DNA from: Allantophomopsis cytisporea
Taxonomy: Eukaryota > Ascomycota > Leotiomycetes > Phacidiales > Phacidiaceae
DNA: 64,000 bases
Assembly: GCA_024752435.1 (NCBI GenBank)
Contig: CP103033.1
Coordinates: forward strand, 1,054,001 to 1,118,000
Reading direction: 5' to 3'
Below the pieces are notes generated by a model. The model did no database searches. It was not told the DNA's origin and saw only the letters and a program-made list of their open reading frames with translations. The translations under genes and the position numbers were made by a program. This document shows positions 10,116-22,171 of this stretch, piece by piece (position 1 is the stretch's first letter; every line of letters starts with the position of its first letter).

Positions 10116-12764
10116 TGAGTGTGAGCGGAGGCGTATGTACGTAGTAAATTGGGGGAGGGTGAGGGTGTGACTTCTCAATGTCACTCTTAATCATACTCTT
10201 TCATAAGCTTTGCTTTGTAATTTGGTAAATCATCATCCAATGAATCAATCAATCATCCAATAATTTTAATTACATCTCTCTCTCTCATATCATAATCACA
10301 ATAGGAACAATTTCGAATTGAACGGAGTACAGTATAGTAGTATTATTCATTGCTATGTACACCCACCCATATCCATCCACATTCTATCCATTGTCGGGAC
10401 TTATCAGCACGGAGGTTGATTGAATTGAGGTCGCAAGACGGACCACCACCACCAGACCGAACTAACTACCTGGCTAGTCAGACTCTACGGATGGTCTCTA
10501 TCCTTCGTGCCGCGGATTCTACGAAGAACTGTACATACTACATAGAACCGATGAAGGCTCACTGACCACACCCATCTATCACTGAAAGGATAAGTGAGCT
10601 GTGCAAGCAAGACGACCTCTCCTCTTTTGTTAGATATCAAAGGACGTCGTCTAGGCTAGTACCCCTCCATGCACTCCTTTACTGACCCCTCTCCGCCATT
10701 ATTGAAACAGGAAATCCTCAATTGGAGTGTAACGCCGTGTCATATGAATGTACTAGGAGAACTTATTCGCTCGAGGGGTAAGAGAGAAAGGTAAGGTATG
10801 ATACCTTAGGACAAAACAATGAGGTAAGGTTACAGGTAAGTCATGAGTGGTGGTGCATGACTGGACCACATACAGTTACTCGCGGTACTTACAGACAAGT
10901 TTACCTACCTAGGTCGGTGTTGACGCTATCCGATGAGATCCATACCGTAAGTCGGTGATAAACAATTAGTACTCAAGTGCCGCCGCAGCGACGCTATGTG
11001 ATCGAAGGCACATCCGGAAGGGCGACTACTAACAAGGACAATACACTGAGGCATGTAATCGGAATAAGAAAATTCATAGTGGAATCGAGAAGGAATCAAG
11101 AAACTCCTAGCGGAGCTAATGGTTGTAGGATTTAGCACTTGATGCTACAAGCTATCAGAAACCTTCCAGTATGCTGGCTGTTCCATGTTAGCCAGTACAC
11201 GCCATCAATGCTAAAAGTTCACAAGTTGCAACAAATAGAAACCACCGACTAAGGTATATCCATCACTATCGATAAACCAGCACGAGTTAAGGTATCCACC
11301 TATAAAACCCCCGAAGGCCCGAGAAGAAGGGGAAAAGGAAAAAAAACCCTTTGTCAAGTCGATAGTGCACCGTCTCTTGCAAAGATGTGCTGATAATCAA
11401 TCATCGGGAACACCAACTCTCCATCCTCCATGTCGACGCGACGAACCTGTCGTATGCAAGTGAAGAGTGATGTTCAAATCAGATGTTTACGACGTTACTC
11501 TCAGCCCACCAACGATTCTTGATGTCAGAATCACAAAAAGCAAAATCAAGATCCCTCATGAACCGTGAAAATGGGAAAACAAGAAAACAAGAAAATTCCA
11601 ATCAATCACAAAGTCAATTACCAGCAGATTTAGCAGTCACCAATAAGCACAAACACAAAGTGGAGAGACTCAAGACTGGAGAAACATGAACTTACCGGGG
11701 ACTCGACACGCCGAGTGAGGTACTCAGTAGGTGTCTGCATACATACTGTGTGCGCTGCTTGCCAGCAACAATGTCAATAAAAATCAATGCACGATTCTCC
11801 ACTACATACAAGTCAAGTCAATTCTCTCCACTGGGGGGTGCTTAGTCTTCCGTCCCAAGTGCCCTCGTGCGCACCCCGTTTTCATCTGCAGATTTATGGA
11901 GTATGCACAAGATAGCTCCTCCAAATCCCTCAATATTTACTTAGCCCGAGGAGGAGGGACCTCAACCGTCCTGTTCGATTCTGCGGCGGTAGCATACCGA
12001 GCTGCAGAGCCCCAATCCTTCATGCGTACTCCGTATACCAATCCATACCGCGAAAGTGTATGTACTTGTATATATGTACATATGTGTGTATGTATGTGTA
12101 CATAATCAGCGTCAGCAAGATGCACAGCATCTATGTATGTACATACACACAATAAGAAATGAGCCCAACGTTGTTGTTACTATTCCAATCCTCTATGTAT
12201 CTTGGGGCGGGATTTGCACTGTACTACGCACATATCATTCCCATCATCACAAACCCCGTGCTCACACACCACACACATGGATGCGGGCAGCATGAAGCAG
12301 CCAACCACCTGCAACCCTCACCACCAGCCAGGCACGCACATGAGGTTTCAACCGCCGCCATGGGAACGGGCAGGGTGTGGGGCGGTGGTTGGGCAGCCTG
12401 AAGAAAGGCTGAGAAGGAAAAGAAAAAAAAGTCTCAGACCCAACTGGACTGAGTAGCAAGGCCGAGCTGGATCCAGGTTCCCGGCTGATCCCCAGCTGCT
12501 CCCCCAGCTAAGTACTTCCTGAGTGTTCCCTTCTTGCAGGGCTGCAAGGTACGGACGGTGTTGAGCGGCTTGGTATGAAACTCGAGTGTTGAGTAGGATT
12601 CTGGGTTTCTTGTTTGGCAAGGAGTTGGGAGAGGGATAATACCGTTGGAGACAGAGAAGGAAAAGTGGGAGTACCACATGGTTGAGGAGAACTCGGTTGA
12701 GATGGCAAGTGAGAGACATAAACGGACTGTGGGACTGTGGGACTGTAAAGTCTGCCTGGGGTGC

Positions 12765-12808
12765 TTTTTTTTTTTTTTTTTTTTTTTTTTTCTTTTTCTT
12801 TTTCTTTT
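12765..12808. repeat. T27 homopolymer plus (CTTTTT)n
   Basis: A run of 27 T at 12765-12791 continues into C(T)5 units to about 12808. Just before it, an ACTGTGGG unit is repeated at about 12726-12745. Confidence 0.9.
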
Positions 12809-13033
12809 CATCTGATGATTGATTCGAGTCAAGTTTGGAATCCACAAAAATACATTAGTGTTTGGTTATTGGAAGCATCGCATGGCCGTGATGGACGCAG
12901 TGTGGTTGGAGATAACCAGATGCAGAGGAGAAGGAAGGAAGGATGATATCGGGCCTATACTACAGTGGAGTGAGTACGAGTAACGTTGTAAGAGTACCTG
13001 GACTCTCGGAGTCCATACTTAATACTTTGCGAC

Positions 13034-14019
13034 TCAAGCATTGCGCGGGACGGGAGGACGTGGGGATGTTAGCGAGAATGCACAGAACAGTATGTAATGT
13101 ATGAATGTATGTATGTACTGCGTATGGTACAGAATTTCTGGTATCGGAATATGAATGTATGTATACACGAGTTGAAAATATGCTACATATGCACATTCGG
13201 GAGACTTGTGTACTCTGTCTAGAGCATAAGCATAAGCATGAGCATCAACAAAGCTTCCAGTTTCGCATATGAAAAGAGTCCGACATCCAGAAATTGACTT
13301 CGAAAGTAACTTCCCAACGGCAGCCATATCGATATCCGCAAAGCTAGAGTCCCCCCCTACAGCTTCTGGAGTATAGATAGGTAGATACTCGATCAACTCC
13401 GAAACTCCTTCACAATCTAACACCCCAGAACCCAGCCGAATGCTGATACATACCCAGAGGTATTGTACACAGTCTTGTAAATTTATCTGGAAACTGGAGA
13501 GAGGAGCTTACCGGCAGATCAACACACACATCCCCACTAATAACTCAGGCCTATCCATCACCGAGAGGGACTTTTGGGCTTCATCCCCAGTGCCCTCGTG
13601 GGCGCCCTGCAAGTTATACATACCAATTCGTACAAGACGCCATTTGCATGCTTCCATATCTCGGATCCTGCCAAAACAACAACACCTGGCCGGCGTGGAA
13701 TGACGAAAGTGGTCGCCGGGTGAATCGAATTGGTACTCAGGGGCGCAGCGGCATGCATACTAGTGTCATATGTCCTTCGTTTTGGGGCTGCTTTTATGAT
13801 TTCTGGCATGTTTTAGGGTCGAGCTCTTCGGCCCTCCCCGGCTCTCACGCCTAGTCTCCAGACATACCTCGTTACTCGGCAGTCGATGTCCATAACAATC
13901 AAGATTGCAGAGTGCGCTGCGTATGGATCAATAACATCGTCTTTTGCGCATGATGAATGTGTGTGAAGGACATCCAGGTCCAGGAATTTATAAATCCATT
14001 CTGTCTTGCATAAATGCAT
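13034..14019 (-). CDS. Possible spliced hypothetical gene
   Basis: Weak case for a minus-strand gene. Exon A 14019-13868 (starts MHLCKTEWIYKFLDLDV) ends at a GTATGT donor, and an acceptor ACTAG lets exon B 13759-13624 (MHAAAPLSTNSIHPATTF...) continue in phase. A later stretch, 13606 to about 13514 (AHEGTGDEAQKSLSVMD), ends at a GTAAGC donor and joins in phase to about 13440 (LDCEGVSELIEYLPIYTPE), open to a stop at 13034. Composition looks coding, without low-complexity bias. The gap between exon B and the next stretch is only 17 nt (GTATGT...GCAG), too short for a normal intron, so there is either a frameshift or a wrong join. I do not recognise the protein. It could be a decaying gene or a chance run. 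Confidence 0.3.
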
Positions 14020-14471
14020 ATAACCTGTCGAGATGATTCTTTACATATGTATGTAGGACCTGATTTCCTGCATGCATAATTATGGTGGGCATGAACAAAA
14101 ATACCTATACCCAGAGTCGAATTACGCTGTCAGCCAGAGTTCATGTATATTGACTGCTCTGGATGTACGCAGCAAGCATGTCTGCACATATTACGTGCGG
14201 CAAACCCCTCAGGGTATGCCTTGCGGTTTAGCATGTTCCTTGTCATCCATCAGCTTTCCAGCACTGAACTACACGGCTCAGTCATCGCAGAGCGATTCGG
14301 TACCTGAACACGATCACACCTCCCACCGGTCTCCACATTTCTGGAAAGAGCTCGACTGCTGAGTATTGGGTGTCTTACATGTCCGATGTGCCTCTTCCTT
14401 CAGAAACCGCATCATGACATTGTAACATTCGCTCTTTGCGGAAATTGAGTTTCAAGTCGTCTCTTGACAAG

Positions 14472-15541
14472 ATGCTTGAGTATAAGTTTCGTGTAGTCTC
14501 TTTTGATGGCCGCGGTGTTCGTGGCCTATCTGCTCTTGAGGTTTGAAACAGCTCATGTAAACAACCGATCCTAATTCGTTGCCGAGGCCATGCAAATTTG
14601 GATATAATGGGATTTACAAGCATTGAGGGATAAGTCCTTTGATAGCTCACTTCTATAGAATAATGCTGTGATGACTGATATCAAGAGCCTTATCAATCGT
14701 GCTAGATCGCCTCGGAATGAGTGTTAATGAATGTGTTGAAACTTATTACGAACTGCCTAGAAGAGGACAAATCCTGTTTTGAAGCTGAGTGAGTGTGATC
14801 AAGGCTCCTTCATGTCGAAGGAGCTTGAATCTGCCATAAGGGAACTCTCCAAGACCAGAACTTAGACTGAGATACCCTCATGAAGAATGACCCAGACTCG
14901 AAACGTAAGGTGTGAGTGATTTCAAAACAAGCATCATGTTTCACAAGACCGAAGCCTCGGCGATAAAATTGTTTATGCAACAATTTGCGTTACTGAAGAC
15001 AACGTCCTCCTTACGGACGACCGATCACCTCGTGAATCCCCTTTTCTAAATGCACCAAAGATGTGGGAAGCAGGTCGAGCTGCATCGGCAGCGATATTGT
15101 TCTTCGATTCCATCAAGATTGACTTTCGACTCGTTGGGTCCATGGAAGGTGTAACAAGAGCAAACGACCCAGTGAAAGAAAATCCGATCTTAGCTACAAC
15201 TCTCTGAGATTCTCCTGCCCAAGGAAATCCGAAGTGCCTGGCGTCGATTGGGACCGGGAGGCCATGAAAGAAGCCTTGTGGTCACACAGTGCCGGAGATT
15301 GCTAAAATCCTTGTTTTCTCTGATTACAGAAATCGAAAAGGCGGCCTAGAACTTTTCCAAGGAGAACAGGGATCTGGAAGACAAGAAACGCTGTTTCATA
15401 TTCGGTATCGCTGGAGGTCTTGGAGGATATCGGCTTGGAGGAGACGAAAAAGGAGCAATAGTATATATAGGATTGATTCGATCGCAGAGAGTCCATACAC
15501 AGATGGAACAGTATTTGTAGAATGTGAAATAGTCTGCTTAT
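14472..15541 (+). pseudogene. Decayed patatin-like phospholipase gene
   Basis: The order of conserved patatin blocks survives but is broken by stops and frameshifts. At 14472 the sequence reads MLEYKFRVVSFDGRGVRGLS, matching the oxyanion-hole motif DGGGxRG with one Gly changed to Arg. At about 14701-14761 it reads LDRLGMSVNECVETYYELPR. At about 14960-15180 it reads ATICVTEDNVLLTDDRS, then PKMWEAGRAASAAILFFDSI, then NDPVKE. At about 15234-15265 it reads KCLASIGTGRP followed by a stop, and the tail to 15541 contains SKENRDLEDKKRCF and THTQMEQYL-like remnants. The GTSTGG nucleophile segment is not recognisable. In fungi this domain is often the N-terminus of patatin-NB-ARC/NACHT-repeat proteins; no NTPase domain is seen downstream. 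The assignment rests on motif recall, not a search. Confidence 0.75.
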
Positions 15542-17000
15542 GAGGGTGAGGCGTTCAAAGGATAGTTGAAACTTTATTACTATATCCTTTATGGCTAAAT
15601 CAAGCCTTATATGACAGTCGAGAACCTCTTGCAGAGAAAGAAAAAACACCCCGTTTTAATCGACCCAAATCTTTGTTGATTGACATATGTAGAGAATTCC
15701 GAACACATATAAGTCCTGCTGCCTGTATAAGTATATGTAGAATGATACATTCAATAGCCGAGATGATATATTGATCAAGCTTGAGAAACGACCAAAGTCT
15801 AACAATAGAAAAAGCAAGCAAAGTGAGGTTTCTTCGTATAGTCTAGTCGGTATTGGGTATGTTTAATACCAGCTTGCAAGTAAATATTTTCTGATGACTA
15901 TAGATGAACACAGCTTGAGACCCAACTAAACAACGAATATCACAATCTCTTGGCTAAAGGATCGAAGGGAGACCTTAACGACACATATCTTTTTTTGGAG
16001 GCCGAGATGCCGAACTATTGGTAGAGTCCATAAAAGAACAGGATATTCCAATTGTCAAAGAATGGCTCTTGTGGAGATCAAGAGATATCTTGGGGCACTG
16101 TCCTACTTCCAGCTTGCTCAACAAGGGTCAGCTATAATATCCGTGGACCAGTTGAATCCAATAATTCTCCTATTATACAAAAGAATGCTTGGATATATTT
16201 GGAGTTGGGGGCTTATAATGACACAAAGAAAGCTGTTGACAACCTCTTCCAAGTAACAAAAGATGCTTTAGAGATCTTGATGTGAGCGCTTTGTCCACCG
16301 AGATCTGGGCTGCATACGCTACAAGGGTGTCTGTCTACAGACGTGCGGAAAGTACACCTAATCATTAGATGTCATGAAGTGACAATGAAGGGTTTTAGTG
16401 ACTGAGACAGCCCAGAATCTTTACTTCAAACTTGTACTGACCTTCCTTCCTATCACATCTACTACATGAAGCACAAACTACTTTGGGTGGAAAATCTTGC
16501 ATTGTACAATTATGTAAGAGACTTTTGAATATGTGCAAAAGCAAGTAACAAATGGCGCGCATACAAGCGACCTGCAGTGTGGTATCCGCATTCAAACAAC
16601 CAATACCCCACCACCGGGTGTCATATGATGCCAGTACTCCCTACGCCAAACCGCAAAAATGCCCAGACCGAGGGAACAACTCCCGAGTTTACATACCATG
16701 ATTGCAAATATCGTCAGTGAAAGGAAAGGTGTGGAAAGGTGGAAATCTTGCGGGCTTCCGACATCTTTTGCAGGACAAGAATCTCTGGACTATCTGAAGA
16801 AGATAGCGCAGTGCAGAGATGGCCGTCGAAGGCCACTTCAAAGCTATGAGGACCCATGACAAGGAATGATGAAGAGAAGTTGGGGGTGCGTAAGGTGACT
16901 AGGTGACTAGTAGTTTCGAGAGACATGGGGAATGAGAAAAGAGAGCCAAAAACGTGATGACAGCGCAGTGGCCAGATGAAGTAAAAACGTATAGAAAGAA
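15542..17000. other. Intergenic with possible further gene debris
   Basis: No intact gene. The open frame at 16052-16285 (+) ends YLELGAYNDTKKAVDNLFQVTKDALEI in part, which looks protein-like and might be a remnant of the decayed patatin-type gene just upstream or of another gene. It has no recognised domain and no start context. The 3' 400 bp lie beside the THP3 stop and likely include its 3' UTR. Confidence 0.4.
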
Positions 17001-18667
17001 TTAGATTTGTCCTTTGATATCGACCTTGCGGAAAGCAGCTTGCTTGGCAGTCTCAAAGGCCGAACCAGCATTCTTAATAAGAACATGGACAGCATCTGGG
17101 CGTTCTTCAATAATGGCTTGGCCACCATACTCGTAAAGGAATGTCGCTGCGTCAGCATCCGACTCGAAACCAAGCTCTTCGGTGATGAAGCGAAGCTTGA
17201 CAGTCTGAGCATATCTGTATATTTGTTAGTGGTATTTCTTCGTGCTTTGGTGTAAATAACTCACGCTTTACAGATGTTAGACATCGCAGCCAGACGTTCT
17301 CGGACCACAAACATATCCATCAAATATGCTCCCATATTAGGTGTATCAAGGTAGAGACGGAAGAACTTGTGGTAATTTCCCAAAGCCAAGGATGATCTGA
17401 CGTCAAGGGCATGCTTGATCGGAGGTTCCTCCTTCTCTGCTGGTGTTAGATCCGCTAAAACATCATTCAACGATGTGCGGTTACATGTGTAAATAAAATA
17501 AAGAATACGATATGCCTTGAACTCCACTGGATGTCCACCAAGCTTCTGTGCATACAAGGCACGAAGCTGAGTTTGGCATTGATTATACTCACCCAAATCT
17601 GCATTCTCAAGTGCAATACGCGCGTGGATCTCATATACAAGCACGGTGAACTCGTTCTTAATGTGTTGAACAGTAAGATCCTGGCGCATAGATTTGAACT
17701 GGTCGCATACATATCCGTAGTTGCTCTCTTTCTTCCACTTCTTCTTAAGCAAGTCTAATGTTTGTTTCAAAATTGGCAAAGGTCGAACGTGGTCTGGATT
17801 TGGGGCGGCTGTAAGGCGGAAATATTTCTTCTCTAGTGTCTGGCAACGTCCAACAACTGGGCCATTATCCGCGGAAGGGCTTGGTGATCGGTATGTAGAT
17901 TTGTAGCCACCATCAAAACGCTTTTGTCGCTTCTCCAGACTCTTTTGGAACTTACTTGTGGCCTTGGTTGATGAGTCATCCTGGAATCGTTGAGCGCGCT
18001 TCTCGAGTACTCGGTCATTTGGTGGCATGGTTATACGATCTTCGAATGCATTTTGAGTGTTAGTTGTACGCCATGGTGGTGGCGAAGAAGAATCATTCTC
18101 ATCTCTGCCATTTGTTTCGTATGACTTCCTCTTCTTCGACAATGGTGCTGGTGCTTGGACAGGTGAACTGAGAGACAAAGTGGAGACACTTTGTTGCCAA
18201 GGAGAAAAGGGCATCGCGCGTTCAGCACGTATCATGATTTGCGGCAAAGGCATGTTGTCCCAATCGGTGCTAAATAGTGTATTGTTATCGGTCGCAGCAG
18301 AGATAGTGAGTTTGAGTTTGGCTTCCATATCTTGACGGGAGACATCGGGCACCATGTTGCTTGGATCAAATGAGCGCTGTACGTAGAGTCGAACAGAAGC
18401 AGGCCAGTCTACCTTTGCTTTCTTTTTCGCGGGGTCGGCAGCGACGGGAACTGGCTGTTGTGTCGGGAGTGGTGGAAAGTGCTGGTTATGTATCATAGGA
18501 TTGTTGAAGCCCTGTCGAACTTGTACTGGGGTATAGGCTGGGTTATCTAGACATGTCAGATACCAAATGTGAAGATGAAGTGGAATGCACTCACTCATTC
18601 CTGGTGGTGGTGGTGGTTGATTCCCAGATGAAGCGATATACGCCCATGGCGCCGCTGGCATCGACAT
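17001..18667 (-). CDS. thp3: THP3-like SAC3/GANP-family protein
   Basis: Exons 18595-18667, 17265-18546 and 17001-17214 give 522 residues; splice sites GTGAGT...TAG and GTGAGT...CAG fit in phase. ATG 18665-18667 is used because the frame further upstream has no ATG. The first ~250 residues are Pro/Ser-rich and Lys/Arg-rich and likely disordered (PAKKKAKVDWP, LSKKRKSYE). The conserved SAC3/GANP/THP3 domain covers about 290-500: LEKKYFRLTAAPNPDHVRPL, LKKKWKKESNYGYVCDQFKS, MRQDLTVQHIKNEFTVLVYE, HARIALENADLGEYNQCQTQ and LGNYHKFFRLY. This is the pattern of yeast Thp3 and human LENG8, which with Csn12 acts in transcription elongation, splicing and mRNA maturation in the nucleus. It starts 395 bp from divergent VPS36, so the two share a promoter region. 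Confidence 0.88.
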
Positions 18668-19062
18668 TATGTCTTTCACACTGATTTCGAGATTTCGTAC
18701 TTTGCTCGGATTTATTAGTAGTTTCGACGTGGTAGTTCAGAGACGTTCGTGTGATATCTACGTGGTCGCGATGGGATGAAGGAGAGGTTAGCGGTCAAAG
18801 ATCAAAGGAAACGCTATGCTGGTGGTCTTCGGGAACAAATCGCTTACCTGGATCATCCAAATCTTACGCACGTGACACATAGTGTTGGCTGTGGCAATAG
18901 GATGTGCACGGACCTATCAGTTACCGATAAGCTCGATAAGAGGCTCTGGAGAGTTGCAGGCACCGACTGAGAGATGTCTCAACTTCTTTCAGCTACGCAT
19001 TCCTTACTCTTCTTTCTACTTCGTGATCCAACTAGCCCTTCCATATTGCATGGACATCTCGA
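18668..19062. promoter_or_regulatory. Shared intergenic region of divergent THP3 and VPS36
   Basis: These 395 bp separate the two outward-facing starts and must contain both 5' UTRs and promoters. I see no distinctive operator or repeat. Confidence 0.6.
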
Positions 19063-21015
19063 ATGTCCCTCAAGCAAATTGACCTCACTACTGCGTTGAG
19101 GCCGTCTCTCCTCCCAGATGAGGTCTTGCTGTTCGTACAGGACAATGTTGGCTTGTACAAAGGGTATGTCAAAGTGGGACTATAGGAATCTATAGCATAT
19201 GCTAATTATTTTTGCAGCAAGTACCAAATCAAAGAGTATCAGAATGGACACGCCTACTTGACAAGTCACCGAGTGTGTTATGTTGACAATGACGAGCCGC
19301 GAAAACACTCAGTGGCCGTGGATTTGAAAGATGTGGATCGTTACGAATTCTACGTATGCGTATTGATGAATCTTGAAACCATCTGGCTGACTCGACTGTA
19401 GGCTGGGTTTATAAGATCTTCTCCAAAAATTACACTGGTACCCAAGCCATCGAAACGATCGGCCATTCATAACCGCAGTATCTCTGCACTGAGCACGCCC
19501 TCAAGAAGTGCAACAGCTTCGCCGCTGTCCCGCACCGAGAGTCCAGCGATTGAACCAGCAAAGAATATCACATGGATTTGTCCTATCTGTACCTTTTCCA
19601 ATCCTGTGCCATCCAATTTCGACCCTGCGACTGCGACTGCCCATACCCCTCTACCACCATGCTTGGCATGTGGTATCAAGCCTCCACTTGCACACATACT
19701 CAAGGCAGCCATTGCTGGTGCAACTAATCATACTGTATCTGCTCCAAGTCCCTTGCGCACACCAATACCAATTCGGGGAGCATCGCAAAACTTGCTATCC
19801 GAGTCAAGTAGTGATGCCTCTGCTTCGAACGACCTGCCATTGCATTCGCCCGCGTCCTCGACGTTTCAGTGTCCTCGATGTACATTCAGAAATCATCCTT
19901 CACTACTTGAATGTGAACTTTGTGGTGCCTCCTTGATTACACAATCACCTGCTGCTCTCGGAAGCATGCCAACTCGTACCGAATCCCCTGGCCCCATGCT
20001 CAATAGCCTTCCGCCGCCAGGCATGGAAAATCTCGAGAGTATTAAGTTGTCTTTCCGAAATGGCGGCGAGAAGATATTTTATGAAAGACTGAAAGGTTCT
20101 ATGACACAAAGGAAATGGCTCTTGCAAGGTGCGCCTCCAGTGCCCAAGCAGAACAGGCCAGGGGATGCGGACCAGGGATCGTTATCATCTTCACCGGGCC
20201 AGAGAATGAAAGCAGTGGGTGTTGCAGGACTGGAACAAAGGGGGCTGGATATGCGCAAGAACAATGAACTGGTCATTGGAAATGCTTTCGAAGACCTTGA
20301 GGCACTTATGGCTTCAGCCAAGGAGATGGTTGCACTTGCAGAGTCTTTCGCCCGAATGAACGGCAGTAATGGAACTGGTTCTTCAGAGGCTCAGGATCTC
20401 CTTGCTCAGTCGGCCAGTGCACTTGGACTGGTCACAACCAAAGACATGCTTGGAGGAGGCGGCGGGTCAGAGACTCTATATCTTTCCGAGTTATCACGAA
20501 ACCTCGCGGAATTTCTCACGGACGACGCCAGGGGTGTGCTACGAAAAGCAGGAGGAATCATTGGACTCGTAGATTTATGGGCTATATTTAACCGAGCTCG
20601 AGGAGGTGTCGAACTCGTGAGCCCAGCGGACTTTGAGAAGGCAGCGAGGTTATGGGAGAAACTGAGGTTGCCTATCCGATTACGGCAGTTCAAGAGCGGA
20701 TTGTTGGTAGTGCAAAGTCATGATCGCACTGACCAGGCAACCATACGCACACTTATCCTCTGGCTGCAAGAAAGACACACCATACCGCCTGAGCATGACG
20801 TCATGTGGGATTGGCAAGCTTTTGGGAGGGGAGTCACTGCTCAAGAGACGGCGGAGAGGTTTGGGTGGAGTATTGGTGTTGCTGCTGAGGAGCTGGAGAT
20901 GGCGGAAGAGAAGGGCGCGCTTTGTAGAGAGGAGGGTGTTGAGGGCTTGAGGTTCTGGGAGAATAGATATTTGATTGAGACGGAGGTGCTACCCAGAGAA
21001 GGGATGTCAATATAA
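19063..21015 (+). CDS. vps36: ESCRT-II subunit Vps36
   Basis: Exons 19063-19163, 19218-19353 and 19402-21015 give 616 residues with matching phases. The N-terminal GLUE (split-PH) domain begins MSLKQIDLTTALRPSLLPDE and continues VGLYKGKYQIKEYQNGHAYL and THRVCYVD. As in yeast, the GLUE fold is interrupted by two Npl4-type zinc fingers: WICPICTFSNP with PCLACGIKPP (with a longer spacer), and FQCPRCTFRNHPSLLECELC. GLUE resumes at LESIKLSFRNGGEKIFYERL. The C-terminal half is the Vps36/Snf8 winged-helix region (AFEDLEALMASAKEMVALAE, LRQFKSGLLVVQS). The protein brings ESCRT-II to endosomes by binding phosphoinositide and ubiquitin for multivesicular-body sorting. The only odd point is the long spacing inside the first zinc finger. 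Confidence 0.94.
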
Positions 21016-21394
21016 TCATACATAATTGAAGATCTATAGATTTTATTTTGCGCTGAATATAACCGATCTATCAGGGTTAATACATCGTGATTTTGGATAT
21101 TCGTGCCAAATTCCAATCTTGTGTCCGACATCTGCGCACACAATGATAATGTTGCAACACAGTTAGCAAATATAGATATGTCCTTCAACCTTGTGGCCAT
21201 CGAACCTAATCACCGCTGAATACTATAGAATTTCTTGACAAAGCACCAAGGACTCTCTCTGAGAGGGACCCCTACAAACGTATCCTCACCATCACCATTC
21301 CCACAACCACCCACAACCAGCCCCTATCACCACAGCCGACCCTCCAAAGCAAACTCACATTATAGAGCAAGATAAACACTCAATCTCCAACAAT

Positions 21395-21466
21395 GGGCGA
21401 TTGGTCTAGTGGTATGATATATCCTTAGCATGGATGGGGTCGCGGGTTCAATTCCTGCATCGTCCA
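21395..21466 (+). tRNA. tRNA-Ala (AGC)
   Basis: A 72-nt cloverleaf without intron. The acceptor stem GGGCGAT pairs with ATCGTCC and includes a G3:U70 pair, the classic alanine identity element; the discriminator is A. The anticodon arm TATCC-TTAGCAT-GGATG gives anticodon AGC. The T arm GCGGG-TTCAATT-CCTGC contains the B box, and the D-arm A box is TGGTCTAGTGG. A TTTT Pol III stop follows at about 21470. Confidence 0.95.
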
Positions 21467-22171
21467 AACTTTTGCTCCCTTCACCTTCGTAGCGTCAGAA
21501 ACACTTCTTTGGCGAGGGGTCTTTTTTTTGTGGTGGACCCCCTTTGGCGGTTCACGGGCCCCCCTGTTTCGTAAGGAATTCGGTTCCCTTTCGATGAGGC
21601 TAGGTGCGCGCTATGTGGGGCGGGTGCGAGACGAGATATCGCACCAGTAGTTTGTATCGGTGCGAGAAGGTTTATGTGGAATGTTGTTAATCGGGTTGGT
21701 TTGCTTCGGTGGGAGAGGAATAGTGATGTTGCTTGTTGGGAATTCAGGTTTTGGAGGGATTGGACCTTTTGTGATGGGAAGTGGTTTCTTATCCCTCGTT
21801 GGTTAGTTTGGGTGTTGGGTATCTTATTCGACATGAAATGTTTGGAATGATAGGCTGTGTTATCCACAACTCTACTTTCGTCCTTCATCTTAAGTGCTCA
21901 GATTCTGGAGTTCCAATTATTCATTTTGGGTGTTTTTAGCTAGACGGATTGCAATGATTCCAGTCAATTGGTGGCATCAAATTCTTGGAAGGTTCCAAGT
22001 TGACTAATAACGGCCGAAAGGCTTAAGCTTTGAATAGTAACGGTTGTGTTTTACAGCAAAGGGAGACAAGTCAGGCACGATGATTGCAAAGAAGGCTCTT
22101 AGATTCAGATAACGAGATTCTTTTTATTTTTGAAGGGGAAACATCTAAACAATTGAGTATAAAAGACTTTT
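21467..22171. other. Intergenic, no gene seen
   Basis: This 705-bp spacer runs between tRNA-Ala and the stop of the intradiol-dioxygenase-like gene. The minus-strand open frame at 21481-21888 has no recognisable domain and no useful start context. Confidence 0.5.

Larger units (their letters stand above)
9074..13033. other. Gene-poor region upstream of bem1, microsatellite-rich
   Basis: Nearly 4 kb without a supportable gene. It holds the BEM1 leader/promoter, including a CT-rich tract at about 9329-9360, and simple repeats listed separately. Apparent open frames at 9252-9878 (-), 9656-10084 (+) and 12348-12847 (-) are produced by homopolymers or CT/GA tracts (Lys-rich or Phe-rich products). 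GTATGT-type repeats recur at about 12056-12150 and 13085-13160. A long 5' leader or non-coding RNA cannot be excluded. Confidence 0.5.

Noticed and set aside
12348..12847. Overlapping minus-strand frames starting in a Lys tract
   Set aside because: The Lys run is the T27 homopolymer read in antisense; no domain or splice evidence.
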